Assembly (NCBI RefSeq): GCF_017161565.1 | Contig: NZ_CP066796.1 | Location: 1,054,001-1,118,000 of the forward strand | DNA length: 64,000 nucleotides | Origin: Erwinia amylovora | GTDB lineage: Bacteria; Pseudomonadota; Gammaproteobacteria; Enterobacterales; Enterobacteriaceae | Direction: 5' to 3' | Part shown: positions 39,373 to 53,541 of the stretch, piece by piece | Numbering within the stretch: the stretch's first letter is position 1 | How the letters are laid out: the number at the start of each line of letters is the position of its first letter | Program-made: the position numbers and the translations under genes | Notes under the pieces: generated by a model | What the model was told of the DNA's origin: nothing | What the model saw: only the letters and a program-made list of their open reading frames with translations | The model's database searches: none

Positions 39373-39924
39373 ATGACCGCGACTGCGCAGCAGCTTGAAT
39401 TTCTAAAAAACAGCATCAAAAGCATCCCGGATTATCCTAAACCGGGCATCCTCTTCCGTGATGTCACCAGCCTGCTGGAAGACCCGAAAGCGTTTGCGCT
39501 AAGCATTGAACTGTTAGTAGAACGCTATCGTCATGCAGGTATCACCAAGGTAGTGGGCACTGAAGCGCGGGGTTTTCTGTTTGGCGCGCCGGTCGCTCTG
39601 GGACTGGGAGTCGGTTTTGTCCCCGTGCGTAAACCGGGCAAACTGCCACGTAAAACCTTTGCCGAAGATTATGCGCTGGAGTACGGCACCGATACGCTGG
39701 AGCTGCATTGCGATGCGATCCAGCCGGGCGACGTAGTGCTGGTAGTGGATGATTTGCTGGCAACCGGCGGCACCATTGAAGCGACCGCGAAGCTGATCCG
39801 CCGTGCAGGCGGCAGCGTCAAGGATGCGGCTTTTGTTATTAACTTGTTTGACCTCAGTGGCGAAGCTCGCCTGCAAGCACAGGGCATTGAAAGTTATAGC
39901 CTGGTGAACTTCCCTGGCCACTAA
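39373..39924 (+). CDS. apt: Adenine phosphoribosyltransferase
   Basis: Apt makes AMP from adenine and PRPP in purine salvage. The 183 residues equal E. coli Apt. The PRPP-binding motif is [13 protein letters not shown] (about 123-135), with [15 protein letters not shown] and [14 protein letters not shown] before it. The enzyme is cytoplasmic and dimeric. A single gene followed by a gap before dnaX. Confidence 0.97.
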   Translation: MTATAQQLEFLKNSIKSIPDYPKPGILFRDVTSLLEDPKAFALSIELLVERYRHAGITKVVGTEARGFLFGAPVALGLGVGFVPVRKPGKLPRKTFAEDYALEYGTDTLELHCDAIQPGDVVLVVDDLLATGGTIEATAKLIRRAGGSVKDAAFVINLFDLSGEARLQAQGIESYSLVNFPGH

Positions 39925-40150
39925 CCGGGATAGGGTCAGCCTTGTCTGGCCCGGTCTTTTTCCACCTTCCGGCGGCTGCCGTTATCCTTCTCTTTTCCCG
40001 GTCAAAATGACTGACTTCTGCCGGCCAATCGCAGCCCGGGCGTGATAAAGTGACAGCGATAAGACGACAACGGCGATAAACTGTTATAGTTGCCTGGACT
40101 GGTTTACCACAACCCTAATACACCCTATTCCACTCGATGATGAAGTCTTA

Positions 40151-42082
40151 ATGAGCTATCAGGTACTGGCCCGCAAGTGGCGTCCACAAGCGTTTACCGA
40201 GGTTGTCGGACAGCAACATGTGCTGACCGCGCTGGCTAATGGTTTGTCCCTTGGCCGCATCCATCACGCTTATCTGTTTTCCGGCACCCGTGGCGTTGGG
40301 AAAACCACCATTGCCCGCCTGTTGGCGAAGGGACTTAACTGCGAAACCGGTATCACTGCCACCCCCTGTGGGCAGTGCGATAATTGCCGCGAAATTGAAC
40401 AGGGCCGCTTTGTCGATCTGATTGAAATCGATGCTGCTTCACGCACTAAGGTGGAAGACACCCGCGATCTACTGGATAACGTACAATATGCGCCGGCGCG
40501 CGGGCGTTTTAAGGTCTATCTGATCGATGAAGTGCATATGCTTTCGCGTCACAGCTTTAACGCGCTGTTGAAAACCCTTGAAGAACCGCCGGAACACGTT
40601 AAATTTCTGTTGGCCACCACGGATCCGCAGAAGCTGCCGGTCACCATTTTATCACGCTGTCTGCAATTTCATCTTAAAGCGCTGGATCAGGAACAAATCC
40701 GTGGTCAGTTGCAGCATGTTCTTCACGCAGAGACTATTAGCGCGGAAAGCCGTGCTCTTCAGCTGCTGGCGCGCGCGGCTGATGGCAGCATGCGTGATGC
40801 ACTGAGCCTTACCGATCAGGCGATCGCGATGGGGCAGGGGCAGGTCACGACTGCCACCGTCAACGACATGCTCGGGATGCTTGATGATGAACAGCCGCTG
40901 GCGCTGATTGAAGCGCTGGTTCACGCCGATGGGGCGCAGGTGATGGCGCTGGTCAACCAGGCGGCCACGCGTGGGGTCGAGTGGGAAGCCCTGCTGGTAG
41001 AAATGCTCACGCTGCTGCATCGTGTGGCGATGATCCAGCTGCTGCCTTCTGCGTTGAGTGAAGACATGGCTGCTGTAGCCCAGCGGCTGCGCGAACTGGC
41101 CCGGGTGCTGCCGCCCGCCGATGTGCAACTCTATTACCAGACGTTGCTGATGGGGCGCAAAGAGCTATCGCTGGCGCCGGACCGCCGCATGGGTGTTGAA
41201 ATGACGCTACTGCGTGCGCTGGCTTTCCACCCTAAGGCGGTGATTGCCGAACCGATAGCGCGACCGGCGATGACGCCCGCTGCTTTGCCAGCGCAAGCAT
41301 CCGCTCAGAGTGAAACGCGCAGCGAAGCGGTGGCACCGCCGTCACCGCAGGTGCCATCGTCTCAGGGGGTATCGGACGCCACCAGCCAGCTCCTGCAGGC
41401 GCGAACGCAGTTAATGCGCCATCAGGGGGCGAGCAAGTCAAAAAAGAGTGAGCCGGCAGCGCAGAGTGCGCGGCCGGCAAGTTCATCACTGGAGCGGCTG
41501 GCAGCATTCAGCGAGCGCGGGCAGCGGCGTCAGCAGCAGACCGCGGGCGAAGTGGCTCCCATAAAACAAGAAGCCTATCGCTGGAAAGCGCAAAACCCTA
41601 CGGCAGTGAAAACGGAACCGCGCGCAACGCCCAAAGCGTTGCGCAATGCGTTGGAGTATGAAAAGCACCCGGAGCTGGTCGTTAAGCTGGTGGCGGAATC
41701 GCTGGAACGCGATGCCTGGGCGGCTGAAATCGCTGCGCTCACCTTGCCGAAACTGGTGCAACAGCTGGCGTTAAATGCCTGGAAAGAGACCATCGATAAC
41801 GGCATCTGTCTGCATCTACGCTCTGCCCAGCGTCATCTTAATTCCCCCTCAGCGCAAAAAGCGCTGAAGGAAGCCTTGAGTGAAGCAGCCGGACGCCCTA
41901 TTGAATTAACCGTGATAGAGGATGATAATTCTGCGGAGCTAACGCCACTGGAGTGGCGGCAAAAGATTTACCAGGAGAAGCTGGCGCAGGCGCGTCAGTC
42001 GATTATTACGGATACGCATATTCAGACGCTGTGCCGGTTATTCGGTGCCGAAGTAGACGAAGACAGTATCCGACCTGTTTAA
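40151..42082 (+). CDS. dnaX: DNA polymerase III tau/gamma subunit
   Basis: DnaX is the clamp-loader ATPase; tau also links polymerase cores to DnaB. The full tau is 643 residues, the E. coli length. Walker A is GTRGVGKTT (45-53), zinc Cys are 64, 73, 76 and 79, and Walker B is VYLIDEVHML. A programmed -1 frameshift at codon 432 should give the shorter gamma of 433 residues (see 41423-41478). It forms an operon with ybaB and recR. Confidence 0.97.
   Translation: MSYQVLARKWRPQAFTEVVGQQHVLTALANGLSLGRIHHAYLFSGTRGVGKTTIARLLAKGLNCETGITATPCGQCDNCREIEQGRFVDLIEIDAASRTKVEDTRDLLDNVQYAPARGRFKVYLIDEVHMLSRHSFNALLKTLEEPPEHVKFLLATTDPQKLPVTILSRCLQFHLKALDQEQIRGQLQHVLHAETISAESRALQLLARAADGSMRDALSLTDQAIAMGQGQVTTATVNDMLGMLDDEQPLALIEALVHADGAQVMALVNQAATRGVEWEALLVEMLTLLHRVAMIQLLPSALSEDMAAVAQRLRELARVLPPADVQLYYQTLLMGRKELSLAPDRRMGVEMTLLRALAFHPKAVIAEPIARPAMTPAALPAQASAQSETRSEAVAPPSPQVPSSQGVSDATSQLLQARTQLMRHQGASKSKKSEPAAQSARPASSSLERLAAFSERGQRRQQQTAGEVAPIKQEAYRWKAQNPTAVKTEPRATPKALRNALEYEKHPELVVKLVAESLERDAWAAEIAALTLPKLVQQLALNAWKETIDNGICLHLRSAQRHLNSPSAQKALKEALSEAAGRPIELTVIEDDNSAELTPLEWRQKIYQEKLAQARQSIITDTHIQTLCRLFGAEVDEDSIRPV
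41423..41478 (+). other. Programmed -1 ribosomal frameshift signal in dnaX
   Basis: The slippery heptamer AAAAAAG (41440-41446, read A AAA AAG) is preceded by an SD-like AGGGGG (41423-41428) and followed by a GC-rich hairpin (GCCGGC 41452-41457 with GCCGGC 41473-41478, inner GCGC pairs). After a -1 slip the next codons are GAG then TGA (41449-41451). All three elements match E. coli dnaX. Confidence 0.92.
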
Positions 42083-42137
42083 ACCGCCGCATCGCTCTGA
42101 CAGAGATGATGTGGCCTGAGCTAAAGAGAGAGAACGT

Positions 42138-42467
42138 ATGTTTGGTAAAGCCGGATTGGGTAACCTGATGAAACAGGCCCAGCAGATGCAGGATAAAATG
42201 GCGCAGGTGCAGGAAGAGATCGCCGCGATGGAAGTCACCGGCGAGTCCGGGGCCGGTTTGGTGAAGGTCACGATTAACGGCTCCCACAGCTGTCGCCGGG
42301 TTGAGGTCGATCCTAGCCTGCTGGAAGACGACAAAGATATGCTGGAAGATTTAGTGGCGGCGGCCTTTAATGATGCGGCCCGCCGTATTGCTGAAGCACA
42401 GAAAGAAAAAATGGCAACGGTATCAAACGGTATGTCTCTGCCACCTGGTTTCAAGATGCCGTTCTGA
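42138..42467 (+). CDS. ybaB: YbaB/EbfC family nucleoid-associated protein
   Basis: YbaB is a small dimeric DNA-binding protein. The 109 residues equal E. coli YbaB, beginning [20 protein letters not shown] with a coiled N-terminal helix and ending LPPGFKMPF. It is between dnaX and recR and shares one base with the recR start (TGATG), indicating coupled translation. Confidence 0.96.
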   Translation: MFGKAGLGNLMKQAQQMQDKMAQVQEEIAAMEVTGESGAGLVKVTINGSHSCRRVEVDPSLLEDDKDMLEDLVAAAFNDAARRIAEAQKEKMATVSNGMSLPPGFKMPF

Positions 42468-43072
42468 TGCAAACCAGCCCCCTCCTCGAAACATTAATGG
42501 AGTCGCTGCGCTGCCTGCCGGGCGTTGGGCCTAAGTCGGCTCAACGCATGGCTTTTCAGCTGTTACAGCGCGATCGTAGCGGCGGGATGCGCCTGGCTCA
42601 GGCTTTGACGCGGGCGATGTCGGAGATCGGACACTGTGCCGACTGTCGGACCTTCACTGAACAGGACATTTGCACCATTTGCGCTAATCCACGGCGTCGG
42701 CAAAATGGGCTGATTTGCGTAGTGGAAAGCCCGGCAGACATCCACGCCATTGAGCAAACCGGGCAGTTCGCTGGCCGTTACTTTGTACTGATGGGGCATC
42801 TGTCGCCGCTGGATGGTATCGGGCCAGATGACATCGGCCTTGACCGGCTGGAGCAGCGGCTGGAAAAGGAATCGATTCAGGAAGTGATCCTCGCCACCAA
42901 TCCGACGGTGGAAGGTGAGGCAACCGCTAACTACATTGCCAGCCTGTGTGAACAGTACGGCGTGGACGCCAGCCGCATTGCGCATGGTGTTCCGGTGGGC
43001 GGAGAGCTGGAAATGGTCGATGGCACCACGCTGTCGCATTCACTGGTCGGGCGTCAAAAGTTCAAATTTTGA
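42467..43072 (+). CDS. recR: Recombination mediator RecR
   Basis: RecR works with RecO and RecF to load RecA on gapped DNA. The 201 residues equal E. coli RecR. It has the Hh[15 protein letters not shown] (about 17-30), the zinc finger [19 protein letters not shown] (about 57-75) and the Toprim domain ([20 protein letters not shown]). Confidence 0.97.
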   Translation: MQTSPLLETLMESLRCLPGVGPKSAQRMAFQLLQRDRSGGMRLAQALTRAMSEIGHCADCRTFTEQDICTICANPRRRQNGLICVVESPADIHAIEQTGQFAGRYFVLMGHLSPLDGIGPDDIGLDRLEQRLEKESIQEVILATNPTVEGEATANYIASLCEQYGVDASRIAHGVPVGGELEMVDGTTLSHSLVGRQKFKF

Positions 43073-43103
43073 GCAATTAAATGGCACGAACTCTTCGTGC
43101 CGT

Positions 43104-43130
43104 CTTGAAATCCATTTTTACATCCCCATC
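43104..43130 (+). promoter_or_regulatory. Sigma32 heat-shock promoter of htpG
   Basis: CTTGAAA at 43104-43110, 13-base spacer, CCCCATC at 43124-43130. It is an almost perfect sigma32 promoter about 40 bases before htpG. Confidence 0.88.
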
Positions 43131-43171
43131 TTTACCTCAACGTTCATCAACCTGTTTTCATTGAGGTAGCA

Positions 43172-45046
43172 ATGACCATGAAAGGACAAGAGACACGTGG
43201 CTTCCAGTCAGAGGTAAAACAGCTTCTGCACCTGATGATTCACTCGCTCTATTCAAACAAAGAAATCTTCCTGCGCGAACTGATCTCAAACGCCTCCGAT
43301 GCCGCTGATAAGTTGCGCTTCAAGGCGTTATCCACCCCGGAACTGTACGAGGGGGATGGCGATCTGCGCGTGCGGGTGGCGGTCGACAAGGAAAAACGCA
43401 CCCTGACGCTAAGCGATAATGGCATTGGGATGCGTCGCGACGAAGTCATTGAAAACCTGGGCACCATTGCCAAGTCCGGTACGAAATCCTTCCTTGAATC
43501 CCTGGGATCTGATCAGGCCAAAGACAGCCAGCTCATCGGCCAGTTCGGCGTGGGTTTCTACTCGGCGTTTATCGTTGCGGATAACGTTTCCGTGCGTACC
43601 CGTGCCGCGGGCGCTGCTGCCGATGAAGGGGTATTCTGGCAATCTGCCGGTGAAGGCGATTATACCATTGCCGACATTGAGAAAAGCGATCGCGGGACCG
43701 AAATCACTCTGCATTTGCGTGAAGGTGAAGATGAGTTCCTTGATGCGTGGCGCGTTCGCAGCATTATCAGTAAATACTCTGACCATATTGCCCTGCCGGT
43801 GGAGATCGAAACTCATAACGAAGAAGACGACACCACCACCTGGGAAAAGATCAACAAAGCGCAGGCGCTGTGGACGCGTAACAAGTCTGATATCAGCGAA
43901 GACGAATACAAAGAGTTTTATAAGCACGTTGCCCACGACTTTACCGACCCGCTTACCTGGAGCCATAACCGGGTAGAAGGCAAGCAGGAGTACACCAGCC
44001 TGCTGTATATCCCGGCCCAGGCACCGTGGGACATGTGGAACCGCGATCACAAACATGGTTTGAAACTGTACGTGCAGCGCGTGTTTATCATGGACGATGC
44101 TGAACAGTTCATGCCGAACTATCTGCGCTTCGTCAAAGGACTGATTGACTCTAACGATCTGCCGCTCAACGTGTCGCGTGAAATTTTGCAGGACAGCCGC
44201 ATCACCCAGACGCTGCGCGGGGCGCTGACCAAGCGTTCACTGCAGATGCTGGAGAGGGTGGCGAAGGATGATGAAGAGAAATATCAGAAATTCTGGCAGC
44301 AGTTCGGTCTGGTGCTGAAGGAAGGCCCGGCAGAAGACAGCGGCAACGCCGAGACCATCGCCAAACTGTTGCGTTTCGCCACTACCAGCTTCGAAGGGGC
44401 GGCGCAAACCGTATCGCTGGAAGATTACGTCAGCCGCATGGTGGAAGGCCAGGAGAAGATTTACTACATCACAGCCGATAGCTACGCTGCCGCGAAAAGC
44501 AGCCCGCATCTGGAGCTGTTCCGCAAGAAAGGCATCGAGGTTCTGCTGCTTTCGGACCGCATTGACGAATGGATGATGAGCTATCTTACCGAGTTCGACG
44601 GAAAAACATTCCAGTCAGTCAGCAAGGCGGATGACGCGCTAAGCAAGCTGGCGGACGAGCAAACCGAAGAACAGAAAGAGGCCGGGAAAGCGCTGGAGCC
44701 GTTTGTTGAGCGGGTGAAAAGCCTGCTGGGTGAGCGAGTGAAAGAAGTGCGTCTGACGCACCGCCTGACCGATACGCCGGCAATCGTTACCACCGAAGCT
44801 AACGAAATGACTACCCAGATGGCAAAACTGTTTGCCGCTGCGGGCCAGGATGTGCCGGAAGTAAAATATCTGTTTGAGCTGAATCCCGAACATCCGTTAG
44901 TGAAACGCGCTGCCGATACTCAGGATGAGGCACGCTTTGCCGAGTGGATCGAGCTGCTGCTGGACCAGGCGCTGTTTGCCGAAAAAGGCACGCTGGAAGA
45001 TCCGAATCAGTTTATCCGCCGGATGAACCAGCTGCTGCTGGGATAA
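43172..45046 (+). CDS. htpG: Hsp90-family chaperone HtpG
   Basis: HtpG is the bacterial Hsp90, an ATP-dependent dimeric chaperone. The 624-residue frame has the GHKL ATP-binding motifs [25 protein letters not shown] and [11 protein letters not shown] in the first 130 residues, then middle and C-terminal dimerisation domains. ATG 43172 has GAGG five bases upstream; ATG 43178 (MKGQETRGF) aligns with the E. coli start, so either is possible. It has its own heat-shock promoter and a terminator. Confidence 0.97.
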   Translation: MTMKGQETRGFQSEVKQLLHLMIHSLYSNKEIFLRELISNASDAADKLRFKALSTPELYEGDGDLRVRVAVDKEKRTLTLSDNGIGMRRDEVIENLGTIAKSGTKSFLESLGSDQAKDSQLIGQFGVGFYSAFIVADNVSVRTRAAGAAADEGVFWQSAGEGDYTIADIEKSDRGTEITLHLREGEDEFLDAWRVRSIISKYSDHIALPVEIETHNEEDDTTTWEKINKAQALWTRNKSDISEDEYKEFYKHVAHDFTDPLTWSHNRVEGKQEYTSLLYIPAQAPWDMWNRDHKHGLKLYVQRVFIMDDAEQFMPNYLRFVKGLIDSNDLPLNVSREILQDSRITQTLRGALTKRSLQMLERVAKDDEEKYQKFWQQFGLVLKEGPAEDSGNAETIAKLLRFATTSFEGAAQTVSLEDYVSRMVEGQEKIYYITADSYAAAKSSPHLELFRKKGIEVLLLSDRIDEWMMSYLTEFDGKTFQSVSKADDALSKLADEQTEEQKEAGKALEPFVERVKSLLGERVKEVRLTHRLTDTPAIVTTEANEMTTQMAKLFAAAGQDVPEVKYLFELNPEHPLVKRAADTQDEARFAEWIELLLDQALFAEKGTLEDPNQFIRRMNQLLLG

Positions 45047-45075
45047 TCCGCACAGTATTCTGTAACAGGGCTGTT

Positions 45076-45106
45076 GACTCACCGGCAGAAATTCTGCCGG
45101 TGAGTC
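45076..45106 (+). terminator. htpG terminator
   Basis: GACTCACCGGCAGAA (45076-45090) pairs with TTCTGCCGGTGAGTC (45092-45106), a 15-base perfect stem, followed by a modest T-containing tail (ATTAATCAGCTTTT). Confidence 0.7.
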
Positions 45107-45352
45107 ATTAATCAGCTTTTCCTTCATTCCTGCTTTGCACTCCCTTTCTCACTATTTAATATCATCACGTCATTTCGCATAACTATTTTATTAGAAAAAT
45201 CAACCACCTGAAGAGTAACAGCCGGTTACGCGTGTAAGTTCTGTTAGATGAATGTCTTAAGATGTACTGTGATTTGGCAGATCCTTGCCAGCGGCATTGC
45301 GATGATGCCGAACTGTCATTCAGTGTCGTTGACCGTCCTGAGCGATGCCCTG
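45107..45352. other. Gap between htpG and the ycfR-type gene
   Basis: About 250 bases after the htpG terminator with no convincing gene; AT-rich in the middle. This is the left junction of the ycf insertion in the htpG-adk backbone. I saw no direct repeats, tRNA or integrase remnant at the boundary. Confidence 0.5.
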
Positions 45353-46228
45353 CTACTCCATCATCGAAGCTTCTTCTAATAGCCAGCTGCGAAATAATTC
45401 AATCCCCTTATCCGCCTTGCGTGACGCTTTTATCATCATCCAGGTAGCGCGATCCACCTCGGCAAAACCCAGGGGTGCAATCAGTGAACCGTCGAAGATC
45501 TCTTTTTTCACCAGGATCTGCGGCGTCATGATAATCCCCATGCCGTTACGCGCCGCCTGAATCGCCAGAGTCAGATTGTCGAAATGATTTCCAGCCCAGA
45601 AATCACCGCGCGCTCCGGTTTTTTTCGCCCATTCGGACCAGGCGTTGAGTTTGGTATCGGCATGCAGCAGCGGTAAGGTAGAGAAATCGGTCTCGTAGCT
45701 GAAGCGGCTACTGAACGCTGGGGAACATACCGGGCCAATATAGTCGACGGTAATCAGCGTGGCGGCAATGTCCTTCTGTACTGGCTGCTCCTGACTGAGG
45801 ATCAGTACGTCGGTATGCTCACTCCGCACCTTCTCCAGATCGACGTGGGTCTGGAAAGTCAGGGCGATTTCGCTATGACGTGAGGTGAAGCGGTTGATAC
45901 GCGGAATAAGCCATTGCGCCAGAAAACTCGGGGCGCACGATATCGTCAGGCTGTGAAGATCGCACACGCGAATTTTGTCACAGGTCGCTTCTATACTGCG
46001 AAAGCTTTGCACACAGCACGCTTGAAGCCGCTCACCGTCTGCCGTTAATTGCACCCGGCCCTTAGTCCGCAGAAATAAAGGTTTTCCCAGCCACTCTTCT
46101 AACTGTTTGATTTGATGACTGACGGCACTGTGCGTTACGTTCAGCGATTGTGCCGCGCGGCTAAAACTCTGCCGCAGCGCAGCCTGATGGAAATAGTGTA
46201 ATGCGCGCAGTGAGGGAAGGTTAGACAT
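45353..46228 (-). CDS. ycfR: LysR-type regulator of the 6-thioguanine cluster (YcfR type)
   Basis: A 291-residue LysR regulator with an N-terminal HTH (ALHYFHQAALRQSFSRAAQS, VTHSAVSHQIKQLEEWLG) and an effector domain. It is divergent from the four ycf genes, the classic layout of a LysR activator and its target. In E. amylovora a LysR regulator named YcfR controls 6-thioguanine production; assignment here is by position and family. The intergenic space (46229-46433) should carry its binding site. Confidence 0.82.
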   Translation of the reverse strand: MSNLPSLRALHYFHQAALRQSFSRAAQSLNVTHSAVSHQIKQLEEWLGKPLFLRTKGRVQLTADGERLQACCVQSFRSIEATCDKIRVCDLHSLTISCAPSFLAQWLIPRINRFTSRHSEIALTFQTHVDLEKVRSEHTDVLILSQEQPVQKDIAATLITVDYIGPVCSPAFSSRFSYETDFSTLPLLHADTKLNAWSEWAKKTGARGDFWAGNHFDNLTLAIQAARNGMGIIMTPQILVKKEIFDGSLIAPLGFAEVDRATWMMIKASRKADKGIELFRSWLLEEASMME

Positions 46229-46370
46229 TATCGTACCTTGTTAGAAAAATTCACATTAAGTGTCTGTTTATATCATTTTTAAGTCCAGCCAAAATTCACT
46301 AGTCTGGCACAGGTTCCGGGGAATGTACTGGTAGCGAACAGCCTGAATCAACTGATGGAATCTCACTTAA

Positions 46371-47138
<768 letters not shown>

Positions 47139-47190
47139 GGCTGTACGAAAATCGTGACGTAATCTGCGGATTACGTCTTTCGGAGTTGAG

Positions 47191-49363
<2,173 letters not shown>

Positions 49364-49432
49364 CCGTGCCCTTCCTTGTGAAAAACGGGGCATGATGATA
49401 TGTTCGTGCCCTCAGATAATGTGTTCATTTAA

Positions 49433-50101
<669 letters not shown>

Positions 50102-50218
50102 AGCGGTGAGCCGGGTTTATCCTGGCTCAATTGCACCAATCGGTTCCACTCCCGCCTTTTTCCGCTAAAATAGGTCAGGTTTACATCACTGACCCTGTCA
50201 CTAATTCAAGGAATAGCA

Positions 50219-51178
50219 ATGAGGCAAGATAAACCTGGCGTGCTGCTGGTGAATTTAGGCACGCCTGATGCCCCAACCACTCCAGCCGTGAAACGTTATC
50301 TGAAGCAGTTCCTCAGCGACAAGCGCGTGGTTGATGCGCCACGCTGGCTATGGTGGCCACTGCTTAATTTCGGTATTCTGCCAATCCGCTCGCCGCGCGT
50401 GTCAAAACTCTACGCCTCGGTGTGGATGGATGAAGGGTCGCCGCTGATGGTTTACAGCCAGCGACAGCGCAGCGCCCTGGCAGCAAGACTGGATATGCCC
50501 GTGGCGCTTGGCATGAGCTACGGTAACCCCAGCCTCAAGAGTGCCATCGACAGCCTGATGGCAGAAGGTGTCACCCGGCTTATTGTTCTGCCGCTTTACC
50601 CGCAATTTTCCTGTTCCACCGTCGCGGCAGTATGGGATGGTATTACCGAGGTGTTTGCCGGTTACCGTAGCCTGCCGTCGGTCCATTTTATTCGCGACTA
50701 TGCACAACATCCGGCGTACATTGCCGCATTGAAAGCTTCAGTAGAGCGATCATTTGCGCAGCACGGCAAGCCGGATCTGTTAGTGACGTCATTCCACGGT
50801 ATTCCACAGCGCTTTGCCAACGAAGGCGATGATTATCCCCAGCGCTGCTATGAAACCTTTGACGCACTGAAAGCGTCTCTGGGGCTGGGCAGCAACGAAG
50901 CCATGTTGACTTTCCAGTCGCGTTTTGGCCGTGAACCCTGGCTGATGCCGTACACCGATGAAACCATGAAGGCTTTGCCTGGCAAGGGCGTTAAGCATGT
51001 GCAGATTATGAGCCCCGGTTTCGCTGCTGACTGCCTGGAAACCCTGGAAGAAATCAACGGAGAAAACCGTGAAATCTTCCTGCATGCTGGCGGCACACGC
51101 TTTGAATACATTCCGGCGCTGAATGATGATGAAGCCCACATTACCATGATGCTTGAACTGGTGAATCAGTACCGCTAA
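50219..51178 (+). CDS. hemH: Ferrochelatase
   Basis: HemH inserts ferrous iron into protoporphyrin IX, the last step of heme synthesis, supplying the bo3 oxidase pathway among others. The 319 residues (E. coli 320) contain [22 protein letters not shown] at the start and SFHGIPQRF with the catalytic His at about residue 194. Single gene with a short leader. Confidence 0.97.
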   Translation: MRQDKPGVLLVNLGTPDAPTTPAVKRYLKQFLSDKRVVDAPRWLWWPLLNFGILPIRSPRVSKLYASVWMDEGSPLMVYSQRQRSALAARLDMPVALGMSYGNPSLKSAIDSLMAEGVTRLIVLPLYPQFSCSTVAAVWDGITEVFAGYRSLPSVHFIRDYAQHPAYIAALKASVERSFAQHGKPDLLVTSFHGIPQRFANEGDDYPQRCYETFDALKASLGLGSNEAMLTFQSRFGREPWLMPYTDETMKALPGKGVKHVQIMSPGFAADCLETLEEINGENREIFLHAGGTRFEYIPALNDDEAHITMMLELVNQYR

Positions 51179-51275
51179 TTGCCATCGTCCAGGGTTGCCT
51201 CTGGTCAGAGACAATCCTCACCGGGCGCAATTGTGTTATCATTGCGCCCTGTCCCCTTGCCAGCAACGCGCAATC

Positions 51276-52580
51276 ATGAAATTCCCCGGTCAACGTAAAT
51301 CCAAACATTACTTTCCCGTCAGCGCGCGCGATCCGCTGCTGCAATCGGCACAGCCTGAGAACGAGGCTGCCAGAAGCTGGATCGTCGGTATCGATCAGAT
51401 CCTGGTCGATATTGAAGCAAAAGTGGATGACGAATTTTTCAGCCGTTACGGGCTAAGTATCGGTCATTCGCTGGTTATTGCAGATGATGTGGCTGAAGCG
51501 CTGTACGGTGAACTGCAGCGCAATAATCTGATCCGCCACCAGTTTGCCGGCGGCACCATTGGTAATACTCTGCATAACTACTCGGTACTGGCGGATGACC
51601 GCTCGGTGCTGCTTGGAGTGATGTGTAGCAACGTGCAGATTGGAGGCTACGCCTACCGCTATTTGTGCAACACCTCCAGTCGTACCGACCTGAACTATTT
51701 ACAGGGGGTTGATGGCGCTATCGGTCGTTGTTTTACGCTGATTAATGCAAACGGTGAACGCACTTTTGCCATCAGCCCGGGCATGATGAATCAGCTTCGC
51801 CCGCAAAGCATTCCTGAAGAGGTGATTGCCGGCGCTTCAGCGCTGGTACTGACTTCTTATCTGGTGCGTTGCAACCCGGGCGAGCCGATGCCGTTAGCCA
51901 CCATGCAGGCGATTGAATGGGCGAAAAAGCATAACGTGCCGGTGGTGCTGACGCTGGGCACCAAATATGTGATTGCGGATAATCCGCAGTTCTGGCGTGA
52001 TTTCATTCGCGATCATGTTTCGGTGGTGGCGATGAATGAGGAAGAAGCTTTTGAGCTTACCGGCCAGCGCGATCCGCTTCAGGCAGCGAACATGGCCCTT
52101 GACTGGGTCGATCTGGTATTGTGTACAGCTGGCCCGGACGGGCTGTATATGGCTGCATTTACCGAAGATTCGGCTAAACGTGCCACCCAGCATCCGCTCT
52201 TACCGGGTGCAATCCCCGAATTTAACCGTTATGAATTCAGCCGGGCAATGCGCTATCAGGACTGTCGTCATCCGCTGCGAATTTTTTCCCACATTGCCCC
52301 GTATATGGGCGGGCCGGAAAAGATCAAGAACACCAACGGGGCTGGCGATGGCGCGCTGGCGGCGCTGCTGCATGATATCACGGCGAATAATTTCCACCGC
52401 GCTAACGTGCCTAACTCCAGTAAACACGCACGCAGCTATCTGACCTATTCGTCGCTTGCGCAGGTATGTAAATATGCCAACCGCGTCAGTTATCAGGTGC
52501 TGAACCAGCACTCCCCACGTCTGACGCGTGCTCTGCCCGAGCGGGAAGACAGTCTGGAAGAGTCGTATTGGGAACGCTAA
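51276..52580 (+). CDS. gsk: Inosine-guanosine kinase
   Basis: Gsk phosphorylates guanosine and inosine with ATP in purine salvage. The 434 residues equal E. coli Gsk; the PfkB-type motif is NTNGAGDGALAALLHDI near residue 350. The conserved start MKFPGQRKSKHYFPV is at 51276; 27 upstream codons are open but unrelated. Its being near a 6-thioguanine cluster is the ancestral gene order, not evidence of a link. Confidence 0.96.
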   Translation: MKFPGQRKSKHYFPVSARDPLLQSAQPENEAARSWIVGIDQILVDIEAKVDDEFFSRYGLSIGHSLVIADDVAEALYGELQRNNLIRHQFAGGTIGNTLHNYSVLADDRSVLLGVMCSNVQIGGYAYRYLCNTSSRTDLNYLQGVDGAIGRCFTLINANGERTFAISPGMMNQLRPQSIPEEVIAGASALVLTSYLVRCNPGEPMPLATMQAIEWAKKHNVPVVLTLGTKYVIADNPQFWRDFIRDHVSVVAMNEEEAFELTGQRDPLQAANMALDWVDLVLCTAGPDGLYMAAFTEDSAKRATQHPLLPGAIPEFNRYEFSRAMRYQDCRHPLRIFSHIAPYMGGPEKIKNTNGAGDGALAALLHDITANNFHRANVPNSSKHARSYLTYSSLAQVCKYANRVSYQVLNQHSPRLTRALPEREDSLEESYWER

Positions 52581-52593
52581 GCCGCATCTGTAT

Positions 52594-52630
52594 GTACAGG
52601 AAACTGACAGCCTCCTGTACTCTACTCCCT
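52594..52630 (+). terminator. Probable gsk terminator
   Basis: GTACAGGA (52594-52601) pairs with TCCTGTAC (52613-52620) over 11 bases, followed by a pyrimidine-rich tail (TCTACTCCCTTTC). Confidence 0.5.
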
Positions 52631-52806
52631 TTCAAAACAACAATCAGCCAGCTTCAAATGTCTCGTCCCACGCTAAAGTTACTGTGCATTATCTCAATAA
52701 GGCAGGCGAGGGATAAAGTCGTTTTCTGACTTGGATAATCAATTTAATTCATTTAACATAAGTTTTTTCCTAGTGGAACCACACAATAGCCTATAAAGGA
52801 GCTATT

Positions 52807-53349
52807 ATGGGTCTTTTTACGGAATATTCGCGACTTTCACCAAGTTGTAATGATCTTATTCAGAAATTAAACAGCGATTCAACGCTAAAAGGGAAGGTCA
52901 CGTTTTCGAATCTGCGAAGCTGTCTGAATAACGTCGAGAATTCAGAGGAAAAATCACAACCGCATGAAATCTCCGATCAGATAAGTCACGTATATTTAAT
53001 CCTGCTAAATAGCGGCAGTAAAGTATTAGAAAGAAAAACTGGAATTCTAAAAAATATCTTTTTAATGTCAATAGCCCCTGAACCTTCGTCTGATGTATTG
53101 GTGTGGCTTGATAGAATGGATTGTCATCAAAAAGATGCAGCAACCCGGCATTTAATGTTTTGTGCAGGTAAATCGTATTCTGATACAGAAATAAAAATCA
53201 CAATGCAAAAGAAATATTCGATCGATAGATTCAGAAATGAACTAAAGAAAAGAATTCAAGCAGCAGAAGCAGAAAAGGAAAAAGCGTTCGGCCCCAAACG
53301 CCCGAATTCACATTCTGTTCTGTGTGGAAGTTTATTGCAGCTTGATTAA
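52807..53349 (+). CDS. Hypothetical AT-rich orphan protein
   Basis: A 180-residue protein that I do not recognise (MGLFTEYSRLSPSCNDLIQK...). It has a hydrophobic patch (SHVYLILLNSGSKVL), a central helical part, and a basic, probably coiled C-terminus (RNELKKRIQAAEAEKEKAFG). A strong AAGGAG lies five bases before the ATG. Base composition is clearly AT-richer than gsk and ybaL on either side, suggesting transfer; it replaces nothing in the E. coli gsk-ybaL junction. GGAACC at 52773 might suggest a hrp box but the required CCAC element is missing at the right distance. Confidence 0.7.
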   Translation: MGLFTEYSRLSPSCNDLIQKLNSDSTLKGKVTFSNLRSCLNNVENSEEKSQPHEISDQISHVYLILLNSGSKVLERKTGILKNIFLMSIAPEPSSDVLVWLDRMDCHQKDAATRHLMFCAGKSYSDTEIKITMQKKYSIDRFRNELKKRIQAAEAEKEKAFGPKRPNSHSVLCGSLLQLD

Positions 53350-53541
53350 CGGACTTTTCACGTAAATTAAATAAAACCAGCAAGTTCTGAAGTGGGGGCC
53401 ATTCCCTCAAATGAGAATTTGCTGATGATCAGAGAAAAGGTCGGGTGGCGTGAATGGCCGAAGACTTGCCATTTATTCTGAACGATATTTATCGGGGCCA
53501 GGCCGGTTTACCGTTCAGCCCCTTAACCGCACGCCGTTACG

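Noticed and set aside
50107..50129. TGAGCCGGG/CCTGGCTCA repeat after adk as terminator
   Set aside because: Contains a mismatch and is followed by ATTGCACC rather than a T run.
52773..52800. hrp box (HrpL promoter) before the orphan gene
   Set aside because: GGAACC is present but the CCACNNA element is not found 15-16 bases downstream; CCACA follows immediately instead.
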